A stretch of 64,000 bases of DNA, taken from contig NZ_JAHUXH010000001.1 of the NCBI RefSeq assembly GCF_019219825.1, forward strand, positions 62,001-126,000. The letters run 5' to 3'. A program made the position numbers and the translations under genes. The notes beneath the pieces are model-generated. The model was not told the DNA's origin. It was given only the letters and a program-made list of their open reading frames with translations, and searched no databases. Each line of letters opens with the position of its first letter. Position 1 is the stretch's first letter. Positions 1 through 8,227 of this stretch are shown in pieces. This DNA comes from Streptomyces sp. TRM70350 (GTDB lineage: Bacteria; Actinomycetota; Actinomycetes; Streptomycetales; Streptomycetaceae).

Positions 1-372
1 GATCTCCGGCCGGGCCGCGTACATCTTCATGACTTCCTTGATCCCGCGGCACACCGTGTCGAGCGGGTGCTCGTGCGCGGGTGCCGCGTTCAGCACCGCC
101 TCGGCCCGGATCAGGGTGTCGTCGTGGTCGGGGAAGATCGCCTCTTCCTTGGAGCGGAAGTGGCGGAAGAAGGTGCGGCGGGCGACCCCGGCCTGGGCCG
201 CGATCTCGTCGACGGTGGTCGCCTCGTAGCCCTTGGTCGCGAACAGCTCCATGGCCGCGGCCGCCAGTTCCCGGCGCATTTTGAGCCGTTGGGCGGCGGC
301 GCGACTGCCCGCGGCACTTTCCGGCGCGTCGGGCGTGGCTGGTGTACGTGAGGACTTGGCGGGCTGGGACAT
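1..372 (-). CDS. TetR-family transcriptional regulator (3' end outside window)
   Basis: N-terminal 124 residues of a TetR repressor, cut by the left window edge. The start ATG is at 372-370. After a ~30-residue Ala/Ser/Pro-rich leader the reading shows the TetR DNA-binding module: 'AAAMELFATKGYEATTVDEI' followed by 'AGVARRTFFRHF', the recognition helix with the typical FFRHF ending. It lies 160 bp downstream of the 3-hydroxyacyl-CoA dehydrogenase gene on the same strand, so it may regulate fatty-acid or ethylmalonyl-CoA metabolism (inference). The ligand domain is not in the window, so the inducer cannot be guessed. Confidence 0.9.
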   Translation of the reverse strand, partial: MSQPAKSSRTPATPDAPESAAGSRAAAQRLKMRRELAAAAMELFATKGYEATTVDEIAAQAGVARRTFFRHFRSKEEAIFPDHDDTLIRAEAVLNAAPAHEHPLDTVCRGIKEVMKMYAARPEI

Positions 373-532
373 GCCCCGAACGTACTGCATGCGCGCAGCT
401 CGATGCGCAGGCCCGGGGTTTCCCCCGCCCCTGACGGGCGGGGGAGTGCCGGGCCGGGCGACCTGCGGACGGCCGCCCGGCTCCAGCAGCCCACCCCACT
501 CCGCGCCCGTTCGGAACCAGTCACCGGGGCGG

Positions 533-2338
533 TCAGCGGCGGGCATATTCGCGGAAGCCGCGGCCCGTCTTGCGGCCGAGGCAGCCCGCGGCCACCAGGT
601 GCTCCAGCAGGGGCGCCGGGGCGAGGCCCGGGTCGCGGAACTCGCGGTGCAGGACCTTCTCGATGGCCAGCGAGACGTCCAGACCGACCACGTCCAGCAG
701 CTCGAAGGGGCCCATCGGGTAGCCGCCGCCCAGCTTCATCGCGGCGTCGATGTCGTCGAGGGACGCGTAGTGGTCCTGGACCATCTTGATCGCGTTGTTC
801 AGGTACGGGAAGAGCAGGGCGTTGACGATGAATCCCGCCCGGTCGCCGCAGTCGACCGCGTGCTTCTTGATCTTCACGCAGACCTCGCGGACCGTCGAGT
901 GGACGTCGTCGGCGGTCAGCACCGTACGGACGACCTCGACCAGCTTCATCGCCGGTGCCGGGTTGAAGAAGTGCATGCCGATCACGTCCTGGGGACGCGA
1001 GGTGGCGCGGGCGCAGGCGACGACCGGCAGCGACGAGGTGGTCGTGGCCAGCACGGCACCCGGCTTGCAGACCTTGTCCAGTGCGGCGAACAGCTGCCGC
1101 TTGATCTCCAGGTCCTCGGCGACCGCCTCGACGGCCAGATCGACGTCGGCGAAGGCGTCGTAGGAGCCCGCCGGGGTGATCCGGTCCAGGGTCTGCGCCG
1201 CCGCCTCGGCGGTCAGCCGGCCCTTGTCGACGGAGCGGGACAGCGACGTGCCGATACGGGCCTTGGCCGCCTGCGCCTTCTCCTCGCTGCGGGCGGCGAG
1301 GACGACGTCGTACCCGGCCTTCGCGAACACCTCGGCGATGCCGGAGGCCATGGTGCCGGAGCCCGCGACACCGACCGAGCGGACCGGGCGGCCGGGGACC
1401 TGAAGGTCACCGGAGAGCGGGGTCTGGGCGTCGTGGACGACGGTGGCGCTGCCCGGAGCCTCGTAGGTGTAGAAACCGCGGCCCGACTTGCGCCCCGTCA
1501 GGCCCGCCTCGCTGAGCTGCTTCAGGATCGGCGCGGGGGCGTGCAGCCGGTCGTGGGACGCGGTGTACATGGCGTCCAGGACCGTGCGCGCGGTGTCGAT
1601 GCCGATCAGGTCGAGCAGGGCGAGCGGGCCCATGGGCAGGCCGCAGCCGAGCCGCATCGCGGCGTCGATGTCCTCGCGGGAGGCGTACTTCGCCTCGTAC
1701 ATCGCGGCGGCCTGGTTGAGGTAGCCGAACAGCAGTCCGTCGGCGACGAATCCGGGCCGGTCGCCGACCGCCACGGGCTCCTTGCCGAGCTGGATCGCGA
1801 GGTCCGTGACCGCGGCGACGGCCTGCGGCGCGGTGAGCACCGAGGAGACCACCTCGACCAGCCGCATCGCCGGGGCCGGGTTGAAGAAGTGCAGGCCCAG
1901 CACACGCTCCGGACGTGCCGAGTCGGCGGCCAGCCGCGTGACGGACAGGGCGTTGGTGCCGGTCGCCAGGATCGTCTCCGGGCGCACGATGCCGTCCAGC
2001 TCGCGGAAGATCTGCTGCTTGACCTCGTACGACTCCGGCGCCACCTCGATCACCAGGTCGGCGTCGGCCGCCGCCCGCAGGTCGGTGGAGGTGCGGACGC
2101 GGGCGAGGGCGTCCGTGCGCTCCTCCGCGGTCAGGCGGCCGCGCTCGACGGCGCGGGCGGTGGAGGACTCCAGCGTGGCGACGCAGCGCACCGCCTGGGC
2201 CTCGCTGATGTCGATGCCGACGACCTCGCGGCCGGCCTTGGCCAGGACTTCGGCGATGCCGGTGCCCATGGTGCCGAGGCCGACGACGGCAATGGTCTTG
2301 AGCGGGGACAGAGGGCTGTCGGACAGGGGAGTGGCCAT
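533..2338 (-). CDS. Two-module 3-hydroxyacyl-CoA / 3-hydroxybutyryl-CoA dehydrogenase
   Basis: 601 residues made of two consecutive 3-hydroxyacyl-CoA dehydrogenase modules. Each has a Rossmann NAD-binding half and a C-terminal substrate half. Module 1 starts 'IAVVGLGTMGTGIAEVLAKA' and module 2, near residue 320, has 'VGVAGSGTMASGIAEVFAKA'. Both carry the family motif GLHFFNPAPAMRLVEVV / GMHFFNPAPAMKLVEVV with the catalytic His. The enzyme oxidises (S)-3-hydroxyacyl-CoA to 3-ketoacyl-CoA in beta-oxidation, or acts in acetoacetyl-CoA reduction of the ethylmalonyl-CoA pathway. I chose the ATG at 2338 because AGGAG lies 7 bases upstream; the frame stays open further 5' but without a ribosome site. 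The tandem-repeat form is known in actinomycetes. Confidence 0.9.
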   Translation of the reverse strand: MATPLSDSPLSPLKTIAVVGLGTMGTGIAEVLAKAGREVVGIDISEAQAVRCVATLESSTARAVERGRLTAEERTDALARVRTSTDLRAAADADLVIEVAPESYEVKQQIFRELDGIVRPETILATGTNALSVTRLAADSARPERVLGLHFFNPAPAMRLVEVVSSVLTAPQAVAAVTDLAIQLGKEPVAVGDRPGFVADGLLFGYLNQAAAMYEAKYASREDIDAAMRLGCGLPMGPLALLDLIGIDTARTVLDAMYTASHDRLHAPAPILKQLSEAGLTGRKSGRGFYTYEAPGSATVVHDAQTPLSGDLQVPGRPVRSVGVAGSGTMASGIAEVFAKAGYDVVLAARSEEKAQAAKARIGTSLSRSVDKGRLTAEAAAQTLDRITPAGSYDAFADVDLAVEAVAEDLEIKRQLFAALDKVCKPGAVLATTTSSLPVVACARATSRPQDVIGMHFFNPAPAMKLVEVVRTVLTADDVHSTVREVCVKIKKHAVDCGDRAGFIVNALLFPYLNNAIKMVQDHYASLDDIDAAMKLGGGYPMGPFELLDVVGLDVSLAIEKVLHREFRDPGLAPAPLLEHLVAAGCLGRKTGRGFREYARR

Positions 2339-2529
2339 CGCGGGACTCCTGGAAATGAGGTGACGACTGGGAACGCGCCCGGGTGCGCCGAAGAGGCGCA
2401 CCGGGTGCGTGAGGAGTGCGGGTGATGCCGGGCTGCGAGCGCACACGCCCGGTGCCGTCACTGCGGACGTGCACACGTCCGAGGAACGGTGATGACCGAC
2501 CGGCCCTGTCCCGTGGCCGAGTCGTACTG

Positions 2530-2546
2530 CGGTACCTGGTGTACCG
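2530..2546. promoter_or_regulatory. Dyad CGGTAC-N5-GTACCG between divergent genes
   Basis: A perfect 6-bp inverted repeat with a 5-bp spacer (CGGTAC CTGGT GTACCG), in the 368-bp gap between the dehydrogenase (start 2338, minus) and the HEAT-repeat gene (start 2707, plus). Size and symmetry suit a dimeric repressor site. The nearby TetR protein is the obvious candidate, but that is inference. Confidence 0.35.
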
Positions 2547-2601
2547 AACCGACTGCTCTCGCGGCGGCTGCGTCACCAGGCCGTCGCGAGCAGGGGTGCG
2601 A

Positions 2602-2640
2602 GCGGGTAACTCGCTCGTCTGAGCTTAACTTGCGGGTAAC
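2602..2640. promoter_or_regulatory. Direct repeats GCGGGTAAC, 30 bp apart
   Basis: GCGGGTAAC occurs at 2602-2610 and exactly again at 2632-2640. The first copy is also centred in an inverted repeat, GAGCG-N7-CGCTC. The 30-bp period (about three helical turns) puts both copies on the same DNA face, as expected for cooperative regulator binding. They sit in the divergent promoter region upstream of the dehydrogenase and the HEAT-repeat gene. Confidence 0.3.
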
Positions 2641-2706
2641 GAGCACGCCAGTCCTTGTCTTTGTGATGCAGGTCCCTTGGGCCGAGATCGTTTGTACGCT
2701 CGGGTC

Positions 2707-3288
2707 ATGGACGAGGAGTTGCGATCGCTCACGGAGCGCTTACGGCGGGAGTCCGGGGGCTCCGCGGAGTACGAGCGGCTGGTGGCGACCGGGGATCGCG
2801 ACGAACTGGCCGCAGTGCTCACCGCGCCCGGGCAGCCGCTGTGGGCGAGGGAGTTGGCCGCGTTCCGACTGGGCCTCGCGGGCGACCGGCGGGCCTTCGA
2901 GTCCCTCGTCCTCCTCCTCAACCACCGCGATCCACCGCGCTGCGCCTCCGCCGCCCATGCCCTGGCCCGCCTCGGCGACCCACGCACGGCCCGCGCGGCG
3001 GCCGCGCTCGCGACGAACGAACTACGGGTGGCTTATGCCCTGCACCCCGTGCGTCTGCTCGTGGAGCTGCGGGCCCCCGAGTCCGTACCCGCCCTGATCA
3101 CGACACTCCAACGCCGTCTCCGCCCGCACGACCCCTACCGCCGCGTGGCCCTCGCGTGCGTGGAGGGGCTGGGGGCACTGGGGGACGCCCGGGCCAGGCC
3201 CGTACTGAACGAGGCCGTCGCGCACCCGGCCCTGGCGGGGGCCGCGGTTGCTGCGTTGGCGCGGATTCCTGGGCAGCGGCGGGGGTGA
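2707..3288 (+). CDS. HEAT-repeat protein with a TTA codon
   Basis: 193 residues, built mostly of HEAT/armadillo-like helical repeats, e.g. 'PPRCASAAHALARLGDPRTA' and 'CVEGLGALGDARARPVLNEA'. Such proteins are scaffolds for protein contacts; no catalytic motif is seen. The ATG at 2707 is preferred: the sequence TACGCT ends 6 bases before it, which looks like a -10 of a leaderless transcript, and no Shine-Dalgarno sequence is present. Leu12 is encoded by TTA (2740-2742), the rarest Streptomyces codon, read only by the bldA tRNA, so expression should be developmental. Its 3' end is duplicated ~300 bp downstream (see the repeat entry). Confidence 0.8.
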   Translation: MDEELRSLTERLRRESGGSAEYERLVATGDRDELAAVLTAPGQPLWARELAAFRLGLAGDRRAFESLVLLLNHRDPPRCASAAHALARLGDPRTARAAAALATNELRVAYALHPVRLLVELRAPESVPALITTLQRRLRPHDPYRRVALACVEGLGALGDARARPVLNEAVAHPALAGAAVAALARIPGQRRG

Positions 3289-3690
3289 GGGCCGCGGGTC
3301 GGCGCGGGGCGCGCTGTCCGGTGTCCGGTGACTGGTGCGGCGGGTCGGCGCCGGGCGTGCCCTCCGGTGTCCGGTGACTGGCGTGCCGGCACGTCGGGCG
3401 ACTTCCGTGGGTCCGCGTGGGGCGACTCCTGCGCCTCCGCGTGCGGCGCCTGGCGCGCGTGCGCGTTCGGTGACTGGCGTGCGGCCGTGTCCCGCGCGTG
3501 CGCGTTCGCCTGCTGCGGTGCCCTCGCCCATCCGGCTCTGGGAGGGGCTGCGTTGGCGCGGTTCCTGGGCGGCGGCGGGGGTGAGGGCCGCGGGTCAGCG
3601 CGGGGCGTGCTGTCCGGTGTCCGGTGACTGGCGTGCCGGCACGTCGGGCGACTTCCGTGGGTCCGCGTGGGGCGACTCCCACGCGTGCGC
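3250..3690. repeat. Duplicated and tandem GC-rich repeat patch
   Basis: The last ~40 bp of the HEAT gene plus following sequence (from GCTGCGTTGGCGCGG near 3250 to the GTGACTGG near 3336) recurs almost exactly at about 3547-3632, offset 296 bp. A second block (GGTGACTGGCGTGCCGGCAC and following, 3366-3428) recurs at 3616-3678, offset 250 bp. The two offsets differ by 46 bp, the spacing between two CCGGTGACTGG copies in the first block, so the second patch looks like a recombinant of slipped copies. The core GTGACTGGCGTG appears several more times to 3710. No independent gene is seen in 3289-3594; the right part encodes the tail of the GNAT protein. Confidence 0.75.
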
Positions 3691-4260
3691 GTCTGGTGAC
3701 TGGCGTGCGTGTGCGTTCGTCGACTCCCGTGCGGCCGCGTCCGTCAACTCCCGTGAGTACCGCACCTCCGGCACCTCCACCCCCTCCACCTCGAACGGCT
3801 CCACCGCGCCGTCCGCGGCGAAGCCCGACCGTTCGTAGAAGCGGCGCGCGGGGGCGTTGTCCCGGAGGACCCACAGGAGCATGCGCGGGTGACCGGCGGC
3901 GCGGCAGCGGTGGAGTGATTCCCGCAGCAGGGACTGCCCGATGCCCTCGCCGTACCGCTTGGGGTCCACGTAGATCGCGTACAACTCGGCGTCGGACGTG
4001 TGGACTTCTCCGTCCCGGTAGGGGCCGTGGCAGGCCCAGCCGACGACCTCGCCGTCCTGCTCGGCGACCAGGTTCACCACACGGCCGTCGCCCTGCCCGA
4101 GGCGGGCGCGGTGGCGCGCGGCGTCCTCCGGGACGCTCAGCGCGTCGAGGTGGGACTGCGGCATCAGGCCCCGGTACGCGGTCTGCCAGCCGCCGACGCG
4201 GATCTCGGCCACCCGGTCGCAGTCGGCCAGGGTCAGCTCCCGGATGTGCACCCCCGTCAT
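3595..4260 (-). CDS. GNAT-family N-acetyltransferase with repeat-derived C-terminal tail
   Basis: 221 residues. Residues 1-~170 form a GNAT domain: 'IRELTLADCDRVAEIRVGGW' at the start, and the acetyl-CoA binding region 'YVDPKRYGEGIGQSLLRESL' (Q/RxxGxG/A type) followed by 'ARRFYERSGF'. It transfers acetyl from acetyl-CoA to an unknown amine. The last ~48 residues (ESTNAHARQSPDAHAWESP and on) are low-complexity and are encoded by the adjacent DNA repeat patch, so the original gene probably stopped near residue 172 and was extended. The start ATG overlaps the RidA stop (ATGA), so the two are translationally coupled. Confidence 0.85.
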   Translation of the reverse strand: MTGVHIRELTLADCDRVAEIRVGGWQTAYRGLMPQSHLDALSVPEDAARHRARLGQGDGRVVNLVAEQDGEVVGWACHGPYRDGEVHTSDAELYAIYVDPKRYGEGIGQSLLRESLHRCRAAGHPRMLLWVLRDNAPARRFYERSGFAADGAVEPFEVEGVEVPEVRYSRELTDAAARESTNAHARQSPDAHAWESPHADPRKSPDVPARQSPDTGQHAPR

Positions 4261-4655
4261 ACGGCCACCACCGCGAACGCCTCGATCTCCATCAGGAACT
4301 CGGGGCGGACCAGCCCGGCCACCTGCACGGCCGACGCGGCCGGGAGTCGGTCGTCGGGTATGTGCTCGGCGCGGGCCGCGCGGATCGCGGGCATGTGCGC
4401 CATGTCCGTGACGAAGTAGGTGAGCTTGACCACGTCGTCGAACGTGGCGCCGGCCGCGGCCAGGCAGCGGCGCAGGTTCTCGAAGACCTGGCGGGCCTGG
4501 GCGGCCGGGTCGCCCGCACCGACCGGTTCGCCGCGCTCGTCGAGCGGGAGCTGTCCGGCGACGGCCACGAAACGGCCGGTGCCCATGACGACGTGCGAGT
4601 ACTGCGCGGCGGCGGCGACCCCGTCAGGGGCGGGGATCCTGGTCAGCTCACTCAT
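4257..4655 (-). CDS. RidA/YjgF/YER057c-family enamine/imine deaminase
   Basis: 132 residues from the ATG at 4655, matching the usual ~130-residue RidA length. Family features are 'YSHVVMGTGRFVAVAGQLPL' at the N-terminus, 'ARQVFENLRRCLAAAGATFD' and 'VVKLTYFVTDM' in the middle. The C-terminal part 'RLPAASAVQVAGLVRPEFLM' carries the conserved Leu-Val-Glu/Met-Ile-Glu type ending. RidA proteins hydrolyse reactive 2-aminoacrylate-like enamines to keto acids and ammonia. The upstream in-frame Met (4673) is rejected because the family begins near the later ATG. The stop overlaps the GNAT start by ATGA. Confidence 0.9.
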   Translation of the reverse strand: MSELTRIPAPDGVAAAAQYSHVVMGTGRFVAVAGQLPLDERGEPVGAGDPAAQARQVFENLRRCLAAAGATFDDVVKLTYFVTDMAHMPAIRAARAEHIPDDRLPAASAVQVAGLVRPEFLMEIEAFAVVAV

Positions 4656-4712
4656 GCGTCCATCGTGGACCATGGGACTGACAACGCCCCCGACGGGCCC
4701 TCACCTCACGAC

Positions 4713-6269
4713 TCAGCCACGGAAGCCCACCAGCCCGTGCAGCGTCGAACCCCGCGACTGCTCGGCGGACTTGGCGGTCAGCGGCTTCGGGTCGGGCAGC
4801 GCCGCGCACACCGCGTCGGCCTCCCCACGACCGCGCGGCACCGTGCCGTCGGTCAGGTAGGCCGCCAGGTGCCGGTCGAGGCAGGTGTTCCCGCTCAGTG
4901 TGATGCCGTGGTTGCCGCCGTTCTCCTCGACCACCAGGCTGGAACCGCGCAGCAGCCGGTGGAGCGTCGCACCGCCCTGGTACGGCGTGGCCGCGTCGTG
5001 CGTCGCCTGGAACAGCAGGACCGGCGGCACCTGGCTGTTGGCCACGTTCACCGGCCGCAGCGGCTCCGTCGGCCAGAACGCGCACGGTGCGTTGTACCAG
5101 GCGTTGTTCCAGGTCATGAACGGCGCCTCCGCGTGCACCGCCCAGTTGTCCTTGCGCCACTGCTGCCAGTCACGCGGCCAGCCGACGTCCCGGCACTGCA
5201 CCGAGGTGTAGACGCTGTAGCTGTTCTCCCCGGCCGCGTCGACCGCGCCGAAGTCCTCGAACGCCTCGACCAGCGGGGCGGGGTCCTTGTCGTTGACGTA
5301 CGCGGCGAACGCCTCGGCGAGGTACGGCCAGTAGCCGTTGTAGTAGCCGCCGGGCAGGAACGTGTCCTCCAGCTCGGCCGCGCCCACCGTGCCGCCCGCG
5401 GGCTTCTTCGCCAGCGCCGCCCGCATCGCGTACCACGTGGCCTCGATCCGTTCCGGGTCGGTGCCCAGTCTGTACGTGGCGTCGTGTTGGGCGACCCACG
5501 CCATGAAGGCCCGGTGCCGGTCGTTGAAGGCGTGGTCCTGCGCGAGGTTGTTGTCGTACCAGACGCCGGTGGGGTCGACGACCGAGTCGAGGACCATGCG
5601 CCGCACCCGGTCCGGGTGCAGCTTTGCGTAGACCGCGCCGAGGTAGGTGCCGTACGAGTAGCCGAGGTAGTTGATCCGCGGCGCCCCGAGGGCGCGCCGG
5701 ATCCGGTCCATGTCCTGCGCGGCGCTGAGCGTGTCGATGTACGGCAGCACGCGCGCGTACTTCTTGCCGCAGGCCTCGGCGAAGGACTTCGCGCGCGTGA
5801 GGTTGGCCCGCTCGACGGCCGGGGTGGACGGCAGGGAGTCGGGGCGTACGGGGCTGACGTGGCCGGGATCGCAGTTCAGCGCCGGTTTGCTCGCGCCGAC
5901 GCCGCGCGGGTCGAAGCCGACGACGTCGTACTGGGCCGCCACCGACTTGGGCAGCGCGGAGGCGACGAACCCGGCGAGGGTCCGACCGCTGCCGCCGGGC
6001 CCGCCGGGGTTGACCAGCAGCGGCCCCTGGTACTTCTGCGCGGTGTGCGGGACGCGGGACAGGGCGAGGGTGATCTTCGGCCCGTCGGGGTTCGCGTGGT
6101 CGAGCGGTACCTGCAGGGACGCGCACTGGAGCGTCGGGTAGTCGGCGGTGCCGCACTTCTTCCAGGTGAGCGTTGCGGCGGGCGGGGCGCTCGCCTGGGC
6201 GGGGACGGCCGTGAACGTCCCGGCCACCACGACGGCGGCGCCGCACAGCGCGGCTGCGCGTTTCTTCAT
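4713..6269 (-). CDS. Secreted tripeptidyl aminopeptidase-like alpha/beta hydrolase (S33)
   Basis: 518 residues. A signal peptide is clear (MKKRAAALCGAAVVVAGTF, cleaved near AQASA). The alpha/beta-hydrolase core has the oxyanion region 'LVNPGGPGGSGR', 'DVVGFDPRGVGAS' and the nucleophile elbow 'YLGYSYGTYLG' (Ser near residue 216). The acid is in 'FQATHDAATPYQGG' and the catalytic His in 'ENGGNHGI'. This is the Streptomyces SlpD/SlpE/Tap family, which removes N-terminal tripeptides from secreted proteins or peptides. Length fits the family (~500-540). It is monocistronic, with its own ribosome site just upstream of the ATG. Confidence 0.92.
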   Translation of the reverse strand: MKKRAAALCGAAVVVAGTFTAVPAQASAPPAATLTWKKCGTADYPTLQCASLQVPLDHANPDGPKITLALSRVPHTAQKYQGPLLVNPGGPGGSGRTLAGFVASALPKSVAAQYDVVGFDPRGVGASKPALNCDPGHVSPVRPDSLPSTPAVERANLTRAKSFAEACGKKYARVLPYIDTLSAAQDMDRIRRALGAPRINYLGYSYGTYLGAVYAKLHPDRVRRMVLDSVVDPTGVWYDNNLAQDHAFNDRHRAFMAWVAQHDATYRLGTDPERIEATWYAMRAALAKKPAGGTVGAAELEDTFLPGGYYNGYWPYLAEAFAAYVNDKDPAPLVEAFEDFGAVDAAGENSYSVYTSVQCRDVGWPRDWQQWRKDNWAVHAEAPFMTWNNAWYNAPCAFWPTEPLRPVNVANSQVPPVLLFQATHDAATPYQGGATLHRLLRGSSLVVEENGGNHGITLSGNTCLDRHLAAYLTDGTVPRGRGEADAVCAALPDPKPLTAKSAEQSRGSTLHGLVGFRG

Positions 6270-6404
6270 GGGGTCCTCCCAGGACGGAGGGTCGCGGACC
6301 GCGAGTTCCGCGGCCCTCGCCGCATCGTCCCGGCAAAAGCCCCTGGAGGAACGCGTTATGCCAGTTCTTGACCCGATTGGGTCGCGAGGTGCGCTCGAAC
6401 GCTC

Positions 6405-7442
6405 TCAGGTCAGCGAAAGTTGGGTCTGTTCGGGTATCGCCGGAGGAGCGGGCTCCGGCTCCCGGATCCGCCGGGGCATCCCCGCGCGCGTGGGGCCGAT
6501 GCCGTACTCCTGGGCCAGCTCGTGCACCTGACGGGTGATCCGGCGCTGGTACCACTTGGGGGCGTAGGCGCCGTCGGCGTACAGCCGTTCGTAGCGGCGC
6601 ACCAGGTGGGGGTGCTCACGGCCGAGCCAGGCCATGAACCACTCCCGCGCCCCCGGGCGCAGATGCAGCACCAGCGGGGTGACCGACGTGGCCCCGGAGG
6701 CCGCGATCGCCCGCACGGTGTCCCTCAGTTGGGCCGGGTGGTCGCTCAGGAACGGTATCACCGGCGCCATCAGCACACCGCACCCGATGCCGTGCTCGCC
6801 GAGCGTCCGTACGACGTCCAGGCGCCGCTCCGGCGCGGGCGTGCCCGGCTCCACGGTGCGCCACAGCTGGGCATCGGTGAAGCCGACAGACACCGAGATG
6901 CCGACGTCCGTCACCTCGGCCGCCTGCGTCAGCAGCTCCAGGTCGCGCAGGATCAGCGTGCCCTTGGTCAGGATCGAGAAGGGGTTCGCGTGGTCGCGCA
7001 GGGCGGTCAGGATGCCCGGCATCAGCCGGTAGCGGCCCTCCGCCCGCTGGTAGCAGTCGACGTTGGTGCCCATCGCGATGTGCTCGCCCTGCCAGCGGCG
7101 AGCGCCGAGCTGGCGGCGCAGCAGCTCCGGCGCGTTCACCTTCACCACGATCTGCGAGTCGAAGCCGAGACCGGTGTCGAGGTCCAGATAGCTGTGGCTC
7201 TTGCGAGCGAAGCAGTACACGCACGCGTGCGTGCAGCCCCGATAGGGGTTCACCGTCCACTCGAAGGGCATGCGGGAGGCCCCCGGCACCCGGTTGACGA
7301 TCGACCGGGCCCGCACCTCGTGGAACGTGATGCCGGCGAACTCGGGGGTGTCGAAGGTACGAGTGGTCACCGCGTCCGCGCCGAACAGCGCGGCGTCGGC
7401 CGGGCTGTCGCCGGATCCCAGGGTGAGGTTCTCCCAGCGCAT
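6405..7442 (-). CDS. Rv2578c-family radical SAM protein
   Basis: 345 residues starting at the ATG at 7442, with AGGAGG five bases upstream. A radical SAM cluster motif CX3CX2C is visible as 'YRGCTHACVYCFAR' (Cys70, 74, 77), and 'GMLMAPVIPFLSDH'-type barrel segments follow. It belongs to the SplB-like/Rv2578c family, relatives of spore photoproduct lyase and archaeal DUF1848-like proteins; the substrate is unknown. Function in DNA repair is an attractive guess because an SOS-box-like palindrome lies 33 bp upstream of the start codon. The C-terminus has a ~25-residue Pro-rich tail. Confidence 0.88.
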   Translation of the reverse strand: MRWENLTLGSGDSPADAALFGADAVTTRTFDTPEFAGITFHEVRARSIVNRVPGASRMPFEWTVNPYRGCTHACVYCFARKSHSYLDLDTGLGFDSQIVVKVNAPELLRRQLGARRWQGEHIAMGTNVDCYQRAEGRYRLMPGILTALRDHANPFSILTKGTLILRDLELLTQAAEVTDVGISVSVGFTDAQLWRTVEPGTPAPERRLDVVRTLGEHGIGCGVLMAPVIPFLSDHPAQLRDTVRAIAASGATSVTPLVLHLRPGAREWFMAWLGREHPHLVRRYERLYADGAYAPKWYQRRITRQVHELAQEYGIGPTRAGMPRRIREPEPAPPAIPEQTQLSLT

Positions 7443-7474
7443 GACGCCTCCTCGGTAGCACTGGGCCCACAATA

Positions 7475-7486
7475 GAACATGTGTTC
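7475..7486. promoter_or_regulatory. LexA (SOS) box-like GAACATGTGTTC
   Basis: GAAC-ATGT-GTTC at 7475-7486 matches the Gram-positive/actinobacterial LexA consensus GAAC-RNRY-GTTC at every defined position. It sits 33-44 bp upstream of the radical SAM start codon, a normal operator position. It also faces the divergent SRPBCC gene 136 bp away. Confidence 0.6.
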
Positions 7487-7621
7487 CCATGATCGTGCGA
7501 GCGTCACCTCCGATCGCGTGGCGAAACCCGATCGATCACTTCCGGGCCCCCGATTTGGCCGCCGGGGACCGGGGTGGTTGGCTTGCCCCAACCCCGAGAA
7601 CTCAGGTGCTGGAGGAACTCC

Positions 7622-8065
7622 ATGGCGCAGGTCGAGGCCACTACGGAACGGGTCGTCGCGGCGGACCCGGAGAAGGTGTTCGACACCCTCGCCGACTACA
7701 GCGGCACGCGCGCGAACCTGCTGCCCGAGCACTTCAGCGAGTACGAGGTGCGCGAGGGCGGCGACGGTGAGGGCACCCTCGTCCACTGGAAGCTGCAGGC
7801 CACCAGCAAGCGGGTCCGTGACTGCCTCCTGGAGGTCACCGAGCCGACCGACGGCGAACTGGTCGAGAAGGACCGCAACTCCTCCATGGTCACCACCTGG
7901 CGGGTCACCCCGGCCGGTGAGGGCGCGTCCCGGGTCGTGGTGACCACCACCTGGACCGGCGCCGGTGGTATCGGCGGCTTCTTCGAGAAGACCTTCGCGC
8001 CCAAGGGGCTCGGCCGGATCTACGACGCGATCCTCGCCAAACTCGCCGCCGAGGTGGAGAAGTAA
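7622..8065 (+). CDS. SRPBCC-family (polyketide cyclase/dehydrase-like) protein
   Basis: 147 residues from the ATG at 7622, with GGAGG about 7 bases upstream. The fold is START/SRPBCC: 'TTERVVAADPEKVFDTLADY' begins the first strand-helix and 'TTWTGAGGIGGFFEKTFAPK' the long C-terminal helix. These proteins bind hydrophobic ligands in a deep cavity; the ligand here cannot be predicted. It is single-gene and divergent from the radical SAM gene. A weak hairpin region follows at 8070-8105. Confidence 0.85.
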   Translation: MAQVEATTERVVAADPEKVFDTLADYSGTRANLLPEHFSEYEVREGGDGEGTLVHWKLQATSKRVRDCLLEVTEPTDGELVEKDRNSSMVTTWRVTPAGEGASRVVVTTTWTGAGGIGGFFEKTFAPKGLGRIYDAILAKLAAEVEK

Positions 8066-8227
8066 CCCAAGGGGTGACCCAAGAGGCCGGTCTCGAAAGG
8101 GTGTTGGCCTCTCACCGGTTCGAGTGGTCTCCACGCCGGGCGGTATGACGCCGTAACTCGTCGCGCTTGTTGGTAGTTGTCGCTTTTACGCGGGAATGGT
8201 GCAGCAGCGCGACGAGGGGAGCGGCAC

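Noticed and set aside
233..2425. 730-residue plus-strand open frame over the 3-hydroxyacyl-CoA dehydrogenase
   Set aside because: It is complementary to a gene with complete paired family motifs; the translation is low-complexity.
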